Assembly (NCBI GenBank): GCA_021734705.1
Contig: JAIPIJ010000001.1
Location: 1-47,034 of the forward strand
DNA length: 47,034 nt
Reading direction: 5' to 3'
Source of the DNA: Candidatus Peribacteraceae bacterium
GTDB lineage: Bacteria; Patescibacteriota; Gracilibacteria; JAHISY01
The notes under the pieces were generated by a model. The model was not told the origin of the DNA. It saw only the letters and a list, made by a program, of their open reading frames with translations, and did not search any database. Positions 29,959 to 37,846 of this stretch are shown here, in pieces (the first letter of the stretch is position 1; each line of letters starts with the position of its first letter). Position numbers and translations under genes: made by a program.

Positions 29959-30273
29959 ATGACATTCGAACCAATCAAAAACGTTCTGCGGAAAGTGCTG
30001 GCCGAGAAAAAAATGGCGGCAAAATTCTCCGCGGCGGAAATTTGTTCAGTAGCTGAAAAACTATTCCTAGCTGAGCTCCCCCAGATTTCAGGAAAGTTCG
30101 TAGTGAAATTCCTCAAAAACAGTATTCTGCACGTTGCGGTAGCAAATTCCTCAATTGCTGCTGAAATGCGCCTAGCCGAAACAATAGTCCGAGACTCTTT
30201 GAATCAGCGCGGCGCCAAAATAAAATCCATCCGCTACGAAAGCGGATTACCCCCCAAAATCTTACCCTTTTAA
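29959..30273 (+). CDS. DUF721 (DciA-like) protein
   Basis: The C-terminal half (VKFLKNSILHVAVANSSIAAEMRLAETIVRDSLNQRGAKIKSIRYESG) fits the DUF721 fold found in DciA, the ancestral bacterial loader of the DnaB helicase. 104 aa, close to a minimal form. dnaB is in the same window but not adjacent. A loader role is inferred; other DUF721 roles are possible. Convergent with the YggT gene, overlapping by 4 nt. Confidence 0.75.
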   Translation: MTFEPIKNVLRKVLAEKKMAAKFSAAEICSVAEKLFLAELPQISGKFVVKFLKNSILHVAVANSSIAAEMRLAETIVRDSLNQRGAKIKSIRYESGLPPKILPF

Positions 30274-30548
30274 AAAATTACGAAAAGTAAGCGTAATAGG
30301 AAGGTGCGGGCCAGATCTATCGCAATTATCGCTACAAGCGGAGAGAGGTCCAGCATACCAATGCGTAGCGGTAATCTCCGAAAGAAGCGCAAGATTGGCT
30401 CAGTAGCCGATAGAACAAAAAAAGCGATTTGTCCGCGTGATCGGGGTGCAAACCAGCTCATCAATATACGGATAATGATCAGGAAAGATAGTGCTCGGAA
30501 AAAGAGATCAATCGTATTAGCGAGAATGGAGACAATTTGTGAATTCAC
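30270..30548 (-). CDS. YggT-family membrane protein
   Basis: Two membrane segments (about 10-30 and 66-88) with the family motif ILMSWFAPRSRG. Small integral membrane protein, sometimes linked to osmotic tolerance or cell division; function uncertain. 92 aa. The GTG start is 9 nt after a TAAAAT box at 30558-30563. Confidence 0.85.
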   Translation of the reverse strand: MNSQIVSILANTIDLFFRALSFLIIIRILMSWFAPRSRGQIAFFVLSATEPILRFFRRLPLRIGMLDLSPLVAIIAIDLARTFLLRLLFVIF

Positions 30549-30582
30549 TACTATTTGATTTTACGAGTTGAACTGAATTCCG

Positions 30583-30588
30583 TAAAAT
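30583..30588 (+). promoter_or_regulatory. -10 box of the queuosine precursor transporter gene
   Basis: TAAAAT, 7 nt before the ATG at 30596; predicts a leaderless mRNA. The divergent YggT box lies 20 nt away. Confidence 0.5.
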
Positions 30589-30595
30589 CTCCGGG

Positions 30596-31336
30596 ATGTC
30601 GAACGAACTACTTTTCTGCGGTTTTCTAATTTTCGTCTTAGTGACGACGCTGTTGGCTTTCCGGCTAGGCCGAGGTTACCTCTTTGGCTTAGTTATGCTC
30701 GAAGTTGGCCTGATGAATATTTTTGTAGTTAAACAGTTCGACCTTTTCGGTTTGGCGATCACCGGAGGCAATGTGCTCTACGGCGGGATTTTCCTTGCGA
30801 CGGATCTCTTGAACGAGTTTTACGGCAAGAAATTTGCCCAACGCGCCGTCTGGGCTGGCTTCGGCGCAGGCGTGTTTATGTTAGTAACCTCCAGCTTAAC
30901 TACGGCTTTTCAAGCAAATGACTTCGATATTGCTCAGGCCTCTTTTGAAGTAATTTTCTCACCGACTTTCCGAATTGTTGTAGCTAGCCTAGTCAGCTAC
31001 CTGATTTTCCAAACTTTCGATGTCTGGGTTTATGATTTGCTGAAACGACTTACCAATGGACGCTGGCTCTGGCTGCGCAACAATCTCTCGACGATCCTTT
31101 CCCAGACCGGTGACTCGATCTTCTTCACAGCAGCTGGTCTCTTGGCAGTTCCATTTTTTCAAAGTCCGCACTTCGCTGGTTTCGTGCCGGCTGAGGCCTT
31201 TTGGCAGGTTGTAGCTTTCACCTTGATTATCAAAGTGGTGATTGCGATTCTCGACACGCCAATCATGTACATCGCCAAAAAAGTTAAATACGAAGGCCTC
31301 AGTATCGGCGAGCGCGTCCGTAACTTTTTAGACTAA
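30596..31336 (+). CDS. queuosine precursor transporter (YhhQ/VUT family)
   Basis: Inner-membrane importer of queuosine precursors (preQ0/preQ1). The 246-aa protein has six hydrophobic helices and the family motif FLATDLLNEFYGKKFAQRAVW near residues 64-84, plus later QTGDSIFF. No queuosine synthesis genes are seen here, so the cell may salvage the precursor. A short space separates it from the thioredoxin-like gene downstream. Confidence 0.9.
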   Translation: MSNELLFCGFLIFVLVTTLLAFRLGRGYLFGLVMLEVGLMNIFVVKQFDLFGLAITGGNVLYGGIFLATDLLNEFYGKKFAQRAVWAGFGAGVFMLVTSSLTTAFQANDFDIAQASFEVIFSPTFRIVVASLVSYLIFQTFDVWVYDLLKRLTNGRWLWLRNNLSTILSQTGDSIFFTAAGLLAVPFFQSPHFAGFVPAEAFWQVVAFTLIIKVVIAILDTPIMYIAKKVKYEGLSIGERVRNFLD

Positions 31337-31346
31337 CCTTTTCATT

Positions 31347-31889
31347 ATGATTCTGACCGAAAGCGTCAAGGGTTTGGAAAACACCCAGGCGCCAAACTTC
31401 GATTTACCTGCAACAGACGGGAAAAATTACTCCCTAGAAAGTTTCCAGGAGGCAAAAGTTCTCGTCATTATTTTTATGTGCAACCACTGCCCTTATGTAC
31501 TTGCGGTGCTAGAGCGCCTGAATGCCTTAGCGGAGGAGTTCTCCAGTCGGGGAGTAGCTTTCGTCGGGATCAACTCGAATGATGCGACAGATTATCCGGA
31601 TGATTCTTTTGGAAAGATGCAAGATCTACCGGTTAAATTCACCTATCTGCGCGATGAATCTCAGGAGGTTGCCACACGCTATCACGCCGTCTGTACGCCA
31701 GACATTTTCGTGTTCGATTCCGAACGCAAACTGGCCTACCACGGACGCATCGACGACAACTGGAAAGAGCCTGATCAGGTTACTGAGCAGGAATTAAAAC
31801 AGGCACTTGAAAAAATCCTAACCGGAGAAACTATTCCCCGAGAAGAACAGAATCCTTCAATGGGCTGCTCGATCAAATGGAAACGCTGA
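31347..31889 (+). CDS. thioredoxin-fold protein (AhpC/TSA-like)
   Basis: Thioredoxin fold with MCNHCPYV (Cys45, Cys48), then GVAFVGINSNDATDYPDDS and VCTPDIFVFD, and the C-terminal GCSIKWKR. This matches a bacterial thioredoxin family of about 180-190 aa, probably a thiol oxidoreductase or peroxiredoxin-like reductase. It overlaps the hydrolase gene by 13 nt, so they are co-translated. Confidence 0.88.
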   Translation: MILTESVKGLENTQAPNFDLPATDGKNYSLESFQEAKVLVIIFMCNHCPYVLAVLERLNALAEEFSSRGVAFVGINSNDATDYPDDSFGKMQDLPVKFTYLRDESQEVATRYHAVCTPDIFVFDSERKLAYHGRIDDNWKEPDQVTEQELKQALEKILTGETIPREEQNPSMGCSIKWKR

Positions 31890-32551
31890 AAAAAATTTTT
31901 CGCGGCTCACTCAGCCGAATACATTTTTGGCGCCTCGAGTATTTTACGCGGCTTAAGCCCAAAAATTTCAAGACAATCAATTCATCCCGGATGCCAGTAG
32001 TCTTGGTAGCTGGAATTTACGCTAGTGGCCGTTCCTTGCGTCCGCTGAAAAAATTCCTAGAGCGAAGAGGCTGGCCGGTTTATCTAGCGCCAGAGCAGAA
32101 AAATTTTGCACCTTTGCCAGAGTTAGCCAGAGACCTACGCAAGAGAATCTCCAAAGTGCCGTCACCAGAAGTACAGATTGTCGCGCATTCTTTAGGCGGA
32201 TTGACATCTTTAGCTGCCCTACAGGATTCCAAAATTGCTGATCAAGTCAAACAGGTTATTACTCTGGGATCGCCTTTTCAGGGTTCTCCCGCGGGATCGT
32301 TAGCCTTTTGGGAGCGCAACCGAAAATTCCTCAAACTCGGATCCGAGCAGTTACGGCAACTCACTGAGAACCATAAAATTAATTCTAAATTTCGCTCTTT
32401 GCATGCGGAGTTCGACGAATTAGTCTTCCCAGAAAAAGTAACTTATCTGCCCGGAGCCCGTGAAAATTCAACGGTCAATGTACCTAGTCATGCCGGCTTA
32501 ATTCTTGCCAAGAAGGCTTGGCGGGAAATTACCGCGCGGCTTTCAGAGTAA
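31877..32551 (+). CDS. alpha/beta hydrolase (lipase-like)
   Basis: Alpha/beta hydrolase with the nucleophile motif AHSLGG (Ser105), the oxyanion strand VVLVAGIYASG, and GSPFQGSPAG, resembling triacylglycerol lipase/PGAP1-like esterases. His of the triad probably lies in NVPSHAGLI near the C-terminus. 224 aa without signal peptide. Substrate unknown. Its end overlaps hflX by 9 nt on the opposite strand. Confidence 0.85.
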   Translation: METLKKIFRGSLSRIHFWRLEYFTRLKPKNFKTINSSRMPVVLVAGIYASGRSLRPLKKFLERRGWPVYLAPEQKNFAPLPELARDLRKRISKVPSPEVQIVAHSLGGLTSLAALQDSKIADQVKQVITLGSPFQGSPAGSLAFWERNRKFLKLGSEQLRQLTENHKINSKFRSLHAEFDELVFPEKVTYLPGARENSTVNVPSHAGLILAKKAWREITARLSE

Positions 32552-33616
32552 TTGCTTTTCGATTTTGGCGGTTAATCGTTCCAAATTTTCTCCGGTTACG
32601 GCAGAGACTTTAATTCCAGGCCTGCGGAAATTTCTGAGATCGATTTTATTGGCAACTAGAATTTGCGGAATCTGGTCGGCCTGTAAATCTTTCAAAATTT
32701 CACAAACAACTTTTTGTTTACGTATGATTTCGCTCTTGGAATCACTAGCGTCGAAAACGTGAAGTAATAAATCAGCCTCCTGGACTTCTTCGAGAGTCGC
32801 CCGAAAAGCCGCGACCAGATCAGGCGGTAGATTTTCGATAAAACCAATCGTATCGGCTAGCAACACCTTGCGGCGCAACTGCGGCAGCCAGAGCGAGCCG
32901 AGGCGGGGATCGAGCGTGGCAAAGAGCTTATCCGCGACCAGCACGTTGCGTTTCCTGGTCATTGCGCGCAATAGGGTCGATTTGCCAGAGTTGGTGTAGC
33001 CGACCAAAGCAACTGTCAGTAAATTACGCCGGCGGCGATTCGCCCTTTGGTTTTCCCGCAGGGTTTTGAGGCGCTCAATTTTTTGGTCGATAGCTTTAAT
33101 CTCGCGCAAAATATGGCGTTTCTCAGCCTCAATACCAGTCTCACCAGCACCACGCTGGACCACGCCACCACCACGTTCCCGCTCGAAAAGTGTAGTGGCA
33201 GCCCGCCGGTAAATCTTCGGGATATCGTAGGAAAGCCTTGCGCGCTTAACCTGCAATTTCGCCTCCGTCGTCGTCGCGTGTTTCTCAAAAATCCGCAAGA
33301 TTACATCCACCCGATCCCAAACCAGTACCGGAATTCGTTGGGTTAATTCGTAGATCTGATTCCCGCGCAGAATACCGTTTACAACCACCGCATCACACTT
33401 CAGCTCTTTGGCAGCTTCACCGATCTCGCTAGCTTTCCCAGTCCCGAGATAGGTTTTGCCGCTGGGCCGGCCGCGCTTCTGGATCACTTTCACGACCGTC
33501 ATCCCGCCGAGCGTCTCAATCAGCCGTACGAGCTCGGCAAAATGCTTATCCGCATCTGGCCTAGGCAGCTCGCGGGGGACGATGTCGGCGACTATTATGC
33601 GGAGCTTATTTGTCAT
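32543..33616 (-). CDS. hflX: GTPase HflX
   Basis: Ribosome-associated GTPase that splits stalled or heat-damaged ribosomes. Middle HflX signature SYDIPKIYRRAATTLFERERGGGVVQRGAGET, P-loop GYTNSGKS at 206-213, G3 DTIGF and G4 NKID. 357 aa, a normal length. TAAAAT box at 33627-33632 lies 10 nt from the ATG. Confidence 0.95.
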   Translation of the reverse strand: MTNKLRIIVADIVPRELPRPDADKHFAELVRLIETLGGMTVVKVIQKRGRPSGKTYLGTGKASEIGEAAKELKCDAVVVNGILRGNQIYELTQRIPVLVWDRVDVILRIFEKHATTTEAKLQVKRARLSYDIPKIYRRAATTLFERERGGGVVQRGAGETGIEAEKRHILREIKAIDQKIERLKTLRENQRANRRRRNLLTVALVGYTNSGKSTLLRAMTRKRNVLVADKLFATLDPRLGSLWLPQLRRKVLLADTIGFIENLPPDLVAAFRATLEEVQEADLLLHVFDASDSKSEIIRKQKVVCEILKDLQADQIPQILVANKIDLRNFRRPGIKVSAVTGENLERLTAKIEKQLL

Positions 33617-33647
33617 CCAGAAGCTGATTTTACGATAAAAATCGTAT

Positions 33648-33675
33648 TTGACAAAAGAAAAAATATCATTAGAAT
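33648..33675 (+). promoter_or_regulatory. full -35/-10 promoter of the 80-aa cysteine-rich gene
   Basis: TTGACA (33648-33653), 16-nt spacer, TAGAAT (33670-33675). Same spacing as the promoter at 11033-11060. Confidence 0.65.
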
Positions 33676-33700
33676 ATCGACTAATTAATTTTTTAAAAAA

Positions 33701-33943
33701 ATGTCTATTAATTCTTTAAAACCATACTTTGCGCCCGTTTGTGAATGCGCAGAACATATTTGTTGGAAAGCTAGAACTGATATAGGGGCAACTCTAACCT
33801 GTCTGAAAACTGATAAAAACGGTAACGATTATCAATCTATAGACACATCAAGGAGTAATGGTGTTATTCCATACTGTGGCAAAAGCCCAAGAGATTTAAC
33901 TACTGAAATAGAATTACAGCAATCTTGCGCTCCCGCGGCCTAA
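33701..33943 (+). CDS. cysteine-rich small orphan protein, 80 aa
   Basis: Starts MSINSLKPYFAPVCECAEH; six cysteines, four of them in VCEC, HIC and TC within the first half, which could bind a metal. No signal peptide. Strong consensus promoter and a TTTTTTAAAAAAATG-type leader. Convergent with yjbQ, overlapping by 44 nt. Not recognised. Confidence 0.5.
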   Translation: MSINSLKPYFAPVCECAEHICWKARTDIGATLTCLKTDKNGNDYQSIDTSRSNGVIPYCGKSPRDLTTEIELQQSCAPAA

Positions 33944-34304
33944 CGTCAAAATCAATCAGCACTAGATTCTGCCAGGTTCCGAGATCAAGCTGGCCGTCTT
34001 TGACCGGGATTGAAATAGAAGGTGGGAAGAGCGCGGATTTCACGTGCGCAGCGCCGTTACCATCGTTCCATTTTTCGTGAAAATATTTGCCCTGCTGCGG
34101 GGCGATTTTTTCTAATGCGGCGACTAAATCACGCTTGGTGCCGTCTTCCCACTCCATCAAAGTAAGCCCCACCGTTGTGTGTTTGGCAAAAATAGTTGCT
34201 ACGCCAGACTTGGCTTTCGAATCAGCGATGAATTTTTGGACGCGTTCAGTTAAGTTAATCAGGTCGTAGTTACCGGAAGTTTTAATTTCAAATTCAAATC
34301 TCAT
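33900..34304 (-). CDS. yjbQ: YjbQ-family protein (UPF0047)
   Basis: YjbQ/UPF0047 fold, reported to have secondary thiamine-phosphate synthase activity; the true role is unsettled. Motifs: KHTTVGLTLMEWED, AAHVKSALFPPS, PVKDGQLDLGTWQNLVLIDFD and the final RERKIAVILFQ. 134 aa. It overlaps the radA stop by 4 nt and follows it in the same direction, suggesting a radA-yjbQ operon. Confidence 0.92.
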   Translation of the reverse strand: MRFEFEIKTSGNYDLINLTERVQKFIADSKAKSGVATIFAKHTTVGLTLMEWEDGTKRDLVAALEKIAPQQGKYFHEKWNDGNGAAHVKSALFPPSISIPVKDGQLDLGTWQNLVLIDFDVRPRERKIAVILFQ

Positions 34305-35614
34305 TTTAGTAATTTTTTGACTGCGGCAGCTAGTATGCGGAATTCTTTACCGCTGGCTAGCTCTTGGAATCCCATTTTCTTCGCCTCACGGGCACGCTTA
34401 TCGCTCTGGGAAACCGAGCGAATTTCACCGGTCAGGCCCAGCTCTCCAAAAGCTGCGAGGTTCGGATTCAGTGGAATTTTCGACTTCGAGGAGGCAATTG
34501 CGAGCGCGATTGCCAGGTCGGCAGCCGGCTCACGCAGCCGGAAACCGCCGACTACATTCACGAAGACGTCACTAGAATCCAGTTTTATACCAGTATGTTT
34601 TTGTAGCACAGCAACGATTAACTGTAGGCGGTTTAGATCAAAACCACTCGCGGTGCGTTTCGGATAACCGAAAACCGATGGGGAAGTCAGAGCTTGAACC
34701 TCGACCAAGAGTGGCCGCGTGCCTTCGACAGTTACGGCGACACAACTGCCGACCGGATTTTCGGCTCGACCCTCGAGGAAAGCCGCCGAAGGATTTTTAA
34801 CTTCGATCAAACCATTTTCCCGCATTTCGAAAACGCCGACCTCGCTGGTTGCGCCAAAGCGATTTTTGCTAGTGCGCAATATTCTGAAGTCGCGGTGAGG
34901 GTCGCCTTCTAGAGTCAAAACAACATCAACGAGATGGGCGAGCAGCCGCGGACCGGCCAGATCGCCGTCTTTCGTGACGTGTCCAATCAGAATGATTGGT
35001 GTGCGGGTTTTCTTGGCGAAACGCAGCAGCCGTTCGGTCACGAGCCGAATCTGCGGAATCGAACCGGACATTGAGCTGGATTCGAGTGAAGCGAAGACTT
35101 GCACCGAATCAACAATCAGCAACTTAGGTTTCTCGGCTTCCGCCGTAGCAAGCAAATTTTCCAGCGTATTCTCAGACAGGATATGCAGCTTGGGGTGGGA
35201 ATTTTTTAGGCGGACTGCGCGTAGTGCGATCTGTTCCGCCGACTCTTCACCGCTCACGAGCAAAGTCTTGCCAGCTGATTCGGCGAATTTCGCCGCGAGC
35301 TGAAGTGTCAAAGTTGATTTACCAATACCCGGTTCGCCTCCGAGTAGGATTAGGCTGCCCGGCACGATACCACCACCTAGGACGCGATCGGCTTCAGTAA
35401 AACCAGTCGTAATCCGCGTCAGGGAAGTAGCGGCTAATTTTTCAGCTGTTTCCGGCTTGGAAATTTTGCCAACGGGACGCTCCTTTTGCCCAAAAATCTT
35501 CGCCTCGACAGCTTCCTCGACCAACGAATTCCATTCGCCGCAGGCTGCGCACTGTCCCGCCCAACGCGGCGAACGAGCGCCACACTTCTCGCAAACAAAC
35601 GCTGACTTGCTCAA
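34301..35614 (-). CDS. radA: DNA repair protein RadA/Sms
   Basis: RecA-like branch-migration ATPase. N-terminal zinc finger CEKCGARSPRWAGQCAACGEW (Cys8, 11, 22, 25), Walker A GEPGIGKST (93-101), KNRFG motif (KNRFGATSEVGVF) and a Lon-protease-like C-domain. 437 aa. The TTG start lies 8 nt after a TATAAT box. Confidence 0.96.
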   Translation of the reverse strand: MSKSAFVCEKCGARSPRWAGQCAACGEWNSLVEEAVEAKIFGQKERPVGKISKPETAEKLAATSLTRITTGFTEADRVLGGGIVPGSLILLGGEPGIGKSTLTLQLAAKFAESAGKTLLVSGEESAEQIALRAVRLKNSHPKLHILSENTLENLLATAEAEKPKLLIVDSVQVFASLESSSMSGSIPQIRLVTERLLRFAKKTRTPIILIGHVTKDGDLAGPRLLAHLVDVVLTLEGDPHRDFRILRTSKNRFGATSEVGVFEMRENGLIEVKNPSAAFLEGRAENPVGSCVAVTVEGTRPLLVEVQALTSPSVFGYPKRTASGFDLNRLQLIVAVLQKHTGIKLDSSDVFVNVVGGFRLREPAADLAIALAIASSKSKIPLNPNLAAFGELGLTGEIRSVSQSDKRAREAKKMGFQELASGKEFRILAAAVKKLLK

Positions 35615-35622
35615 ATTCTAAA

Positions 35623-35628
35623 ATTATA
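35623..35628 (-). promoter_or_regulatory. -10 box of radA
   Basis: TATAAT on the minus strand, 8 nt from the TTG start; predicted leader 1-2 nt. Confidence 0.45.
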
Positions 35629-35644
35629 AAATTACTTGTCCTGA

Positions 35645-35668
35645 ATCCGCCGTAGCGAATGAAGGGCT
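35645..35668. repeat. short TACG/TTCG-type hairpin remnant
   Basis: CCGCCGTAGCGAATGAAGGG resembles the repeats beside tRNA-Thr. It touches the 3' end of the PH-like membrane protein gene. Confidence 0.35.
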
Positions 35669-36266
35669 AGATTATGTCCGCCAAGCCTTTTTCCTTTTCT
35701 CCGCGAACGTGGCGCTTGACCATCCCACTGAGGATTTCTTTCAAGACTTTTTCATCCTCCAATCCGCGGTCGTGTGAATATTTTTCTTTAGCTGATAGGA
35801 TTTCCATTTCAGCGCGAGCAGGAGCAACCGCATTCTCTAGATTGATCTCGACGGATCCGTCGGTCTGGATTGCTATATCACCAAAATTAAAAATACTAGA
35901 AAAGAAGCCGCTTTTGTCGTAAGCAGTGCTGACAAGATCATCGAAAGAAATACGCGTCGAAGATTTATCAAAAATTCCACGCCAGTCGAGATCGACTACG
36001 CCTAGATTCGTAACCAGGAAGGCATCGAAATACCAATCGGCCACATCCCGAAAAAATCGAATCAAGCCGAGCAAGAACCAAATCCCAAAAACCCAGGCTG
36101 CCGCCAATACGGGGAACATTGCGTAAAAAACAGCTGGTATCAGCATGCCAAAAAACGCTGCCTTGAAAAGTTGGCGGTAGGCTGCAAACCAGTGCACATG
36201 GACAACGTAGAGTAACTTCTCGTCCTCTTGGAGATGGCCGGCAAAGATCAAACGATCAAAAATCAC
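35667..36266 (-). CDS. membrane protein with PH-like domain
   Basis: Two membrane helices (about 33-50 and 55-75) preceded by a short cytoplasmic part (DRLIFAGHLQEDEKLLYVVHVHW), then a region (80-140, ITNLGVVDLD-type strands with FDDLVSTAYDKSGFFSSIFNFGDI) resembling bacterial PH domains, and a charged C-terminal helix. Function unknown. Divergent from lepB. The GTG start is 6 nt after TAAAAT. Confidence 0.7.
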   Translation of the reverse strand: MIFDRLIFAGHLQEDEKLLYVVHVHWFAAYRQLFKAAFFGMLIPAVFYAMFPVLAAAWVFGIWFLLGLIRFFRDVADWYFDAFLVTNLGVVDLDWRGIFDKSSTRISFDDLVSTAYDKSGFFSSIFNFGDIAIQTDGSVEINLENAVAPARAEMEILSAKEKYSHDRGLEDEKVLKEILSGMVKRHVRGEKEKGLADII

Positions 36267-36272
36267 GTTAGC

Positions 36273-36278
36273 ATTTTA
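36273..36278 (-). promoter_or_regulatory. -10 box of the PH-like membrane protein gene
   Basis: TAAAAT on the minus strand, 6 nt before the GTG start. Confidence 0.5.
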
Positions 36279-36297
36279 ACCGAAAAATTTAGAAGCG

Positions 36298-36306
36298 TGC
36301 TAAACT
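36298..36306 (+). promoter_or_regulatory. extended -10 element of lepB
   Basis: TGCTAAACT, 7 nt before the ATG; predicts a leaderless mRNA. Lies 20 nt from the divergent box. Confidence 0.5.
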
Positions 36307-36313
36307 CCCGAAA

Positions 36314-37015
36314 ATGAAAATTTTCCGCCAAATTAAATTCGGACATGGTCGCAAACTTTCACCTTTTACGGCCTCACTTGCTGACTTTCTTTCTGATGTA
36401 ATTGTGATCTTTGTCTTAGTTTTGCTTATCATCAAGCCTTTTTTCTTTGCACCCTTCCGTGTCCAGCAACAATCTATGACCCCGAATGTGTTAGATGGTG
36501 AGTTCATCGTTGTTTGGAAGACGCCCTATTTACTTGGGGAAGAATATGAACGCAACGATATTATTGTTTTTCAGCCGCCTAGTTCAGAAAATTTCTTGAT
36601 TAAACGTGTTATTGGCTTGCCCGGAGAGACGATCCGGATCTTTGATGGGTTTACCTGGGTACAAAATGCAGCAGGTGAGTTTGAAAAACTAGATGAGGGT
36701 TTTCTGGCTCTAAGTAATCTCGGTAACACTTGCCTCGGAAGTGGATTTTGTAGTGATATCCAAAAATCCCAAGCTGTTGATTTCGAAGTACCGGCAGGCG
36801 AATACTTCGTCTTGGGTGACAATCGGGTTGCTAGTCGGGATTCCCGTAGTTGTTTTCAGGCTCGTTGCAGCGATGACTCAACTAATTTCTTACAGCATTC
36901 TGAAATCGAAGGTCGGGCTGTCCTGACTTTCGCCCGCATCTGGGCGGAGGATGGCGAACGCCATTTTTCGGTAACTAATACACGTCTTCTCACACACCCG
37001 AATTCAGAAGATTAA
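36314..37015 (+). CDS. lepB: signal peptidase I
   Basis: Membrane-bound serine/lysine protease removing signal peptides at the outer face of the membrane. One N-terminal membrane helix (about 26-44), catalytic Ser54 (QQSMTP) and Lys97 (IKRVIG), and later GDNRVASRDSR. 233 aa with an insertion near 120-150 containing two Cys. Expected to process the signal peptide of the FN3 surface protein. Converges with trpA, overlapping by 4 nt. Confidence 0.95.
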   Translation: MKIFRQIKFGHGRKLSPFTASLADFLSDVIVIFVLVLLIIKPFFFAPFRVQQQSMTPNVLDGEFIVVWKTPYLLGEEYERNDIIVFQPPSSENFLIKRVIGLPGETIRIFDGFTWVQNAAGEFEKLDEGFLALSNLGNTCLGSGFCSDIQKSQAVDFEVPAGEYFVLGDNRVASRDSRSCFQARCSDDSTNFLQHSEIEGRAVLTFARIWAEDGERHFSVTNTRLLTHPNSED

Positions 37016-37758
37016 TCCAGGCTAGTCAAAAATTTCGCTAGGGATTTTAGGCCGCCTGCTTGATATTGGCGGAAAAGCTCGCTGCCAATAATGCCGATCT
37101 CAGCTCCGGAAGCTCGAATTGCCGACAAATCCTTTTTTGATTTCGCTCCGAAACCAACACCGATTTCAGCCTTGGAATACTTACGAATACGGTTGATAAA
37201 TTTTTTGAGTGCGCTGCCAAAACTAGTCTTGGCGCCGGTAATTCCGAGCCGCGCTGTCGCGTAAATCCAGCCACCTGACTTGGTGGCAATAAGCTTCAGT
37301 CGCGCATCTGGGGTATTGGGTGACACGACGAAGACAAGCTGCAATTTGTATTGCTGACAAACCTTCAGCAACTCAGTAGCTTCTTCGACGGGCAGATCGG
37401 GGATTATAAATCCACGCACCCCGGCCGCTTTAGCCGCCTTAGCAAATTTAACCAGACCAAAACTAAATATCGGATTGAAATAAGACATAAAGAAAAAATC
37501 TACCGCCGGAAATTTTTTTGTAATTCGTTTGGCAAAATCCAAACACTTTCGTGGATTGATACCTTGTTCCAAAGCAACAGCGTTGGCAGAGGTGATTAGC
37601 TTGCCGTCGGCCACTGGATCCGAAAAAGGAATCTGCAACTCTACAATCTTAGAATGTTTTGCCAGCAGACTAACAATTTTTTCCGAAGCCTTGAGGTTCG
37701 GAAAGCCAACGACTGTGTGGGTAGCGAGCTTAATCATGGAGCCTGAATCAGGAAACAT
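37012..37758 (-). CDS. trpA: tryptophan synthase alpha subunit
   Basis: Cleaves indole-3-glycerol phosphate to indole for the beta subunit. TIM barrel with catalytic Glu40 (VELQIPFSDP) and Asp51 (VADG), plus IIPDLPVEE and GVGFGAKS. 248 aa from the first ATG; a start at Met8 is possible, but the -10 position favours the first. trpB is not adjacent, so this is a stand-alone gene. Confidence 0.95.
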   Translation of the reverse strand: MFPDSGSMIKLATHTVVGFPNLKASEKIVSLLAKHSKIVELQIPFSDPVADGKLITSANAVALEQGINPRKCLDFAKRITKKFPAVDFFFMSYFNPIFSFGLVKFAKAAKAAGVRGFIIPDLPVEEATELLKVCQQYKLQLVFVVSPNTPDARLKLIATKSGGWIYATARLGITGAKTSFGSALKKFINRIRKYSKAEIGVGFGAKSKKDLSAIRASGAEIGIIGSELFRQYQAGGLKSLAKFLTSLD

Positions 37759-37770
37759 ATAGCAAACGAT

Positions 37771-37776
37771 ATTTTA
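37771..37776 (-). promoter_or_regulatory. -10 box of trpA
   Basis: TAAAAT (in GCTAAAAT) on the minus strand, 12 nt from the first ATG. Confidence 0.45.
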
Positions 37777-37795
37777 GCGCATTTGTTGCATGCTT

Positions 37796-37846
37796 CATGC
37801 TACGTGTTATCCCGAAGGGACCCCTTCGGGGCATGTTACGTGTTAT
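37796..37846. repeat. direct repeat around a perfect hairpin between trpA and rfbB
   Basis: CATGCTACGTGTTAT (37796-37810) and CATGTTACGTGTTAT (37832-37846) flank CCCGAAGGG (37811-37819)/CCCTTCGGG (37822-37830). The right copy encodes the last residues (KTHNT) and stop of rfbB. The sequence also has a 7-nt rhythm. The hairpin could terminate rfbBC. Confidence 0.6.

Noticed and set aside
29959-30273. Ribosome-binding factor A (rbfA)
   Set aside because: The size fits, but the LNQRGAKIKSIRYESG ending and the overall pattern match DUF721 better, and the RbfA KH motif is not visible.
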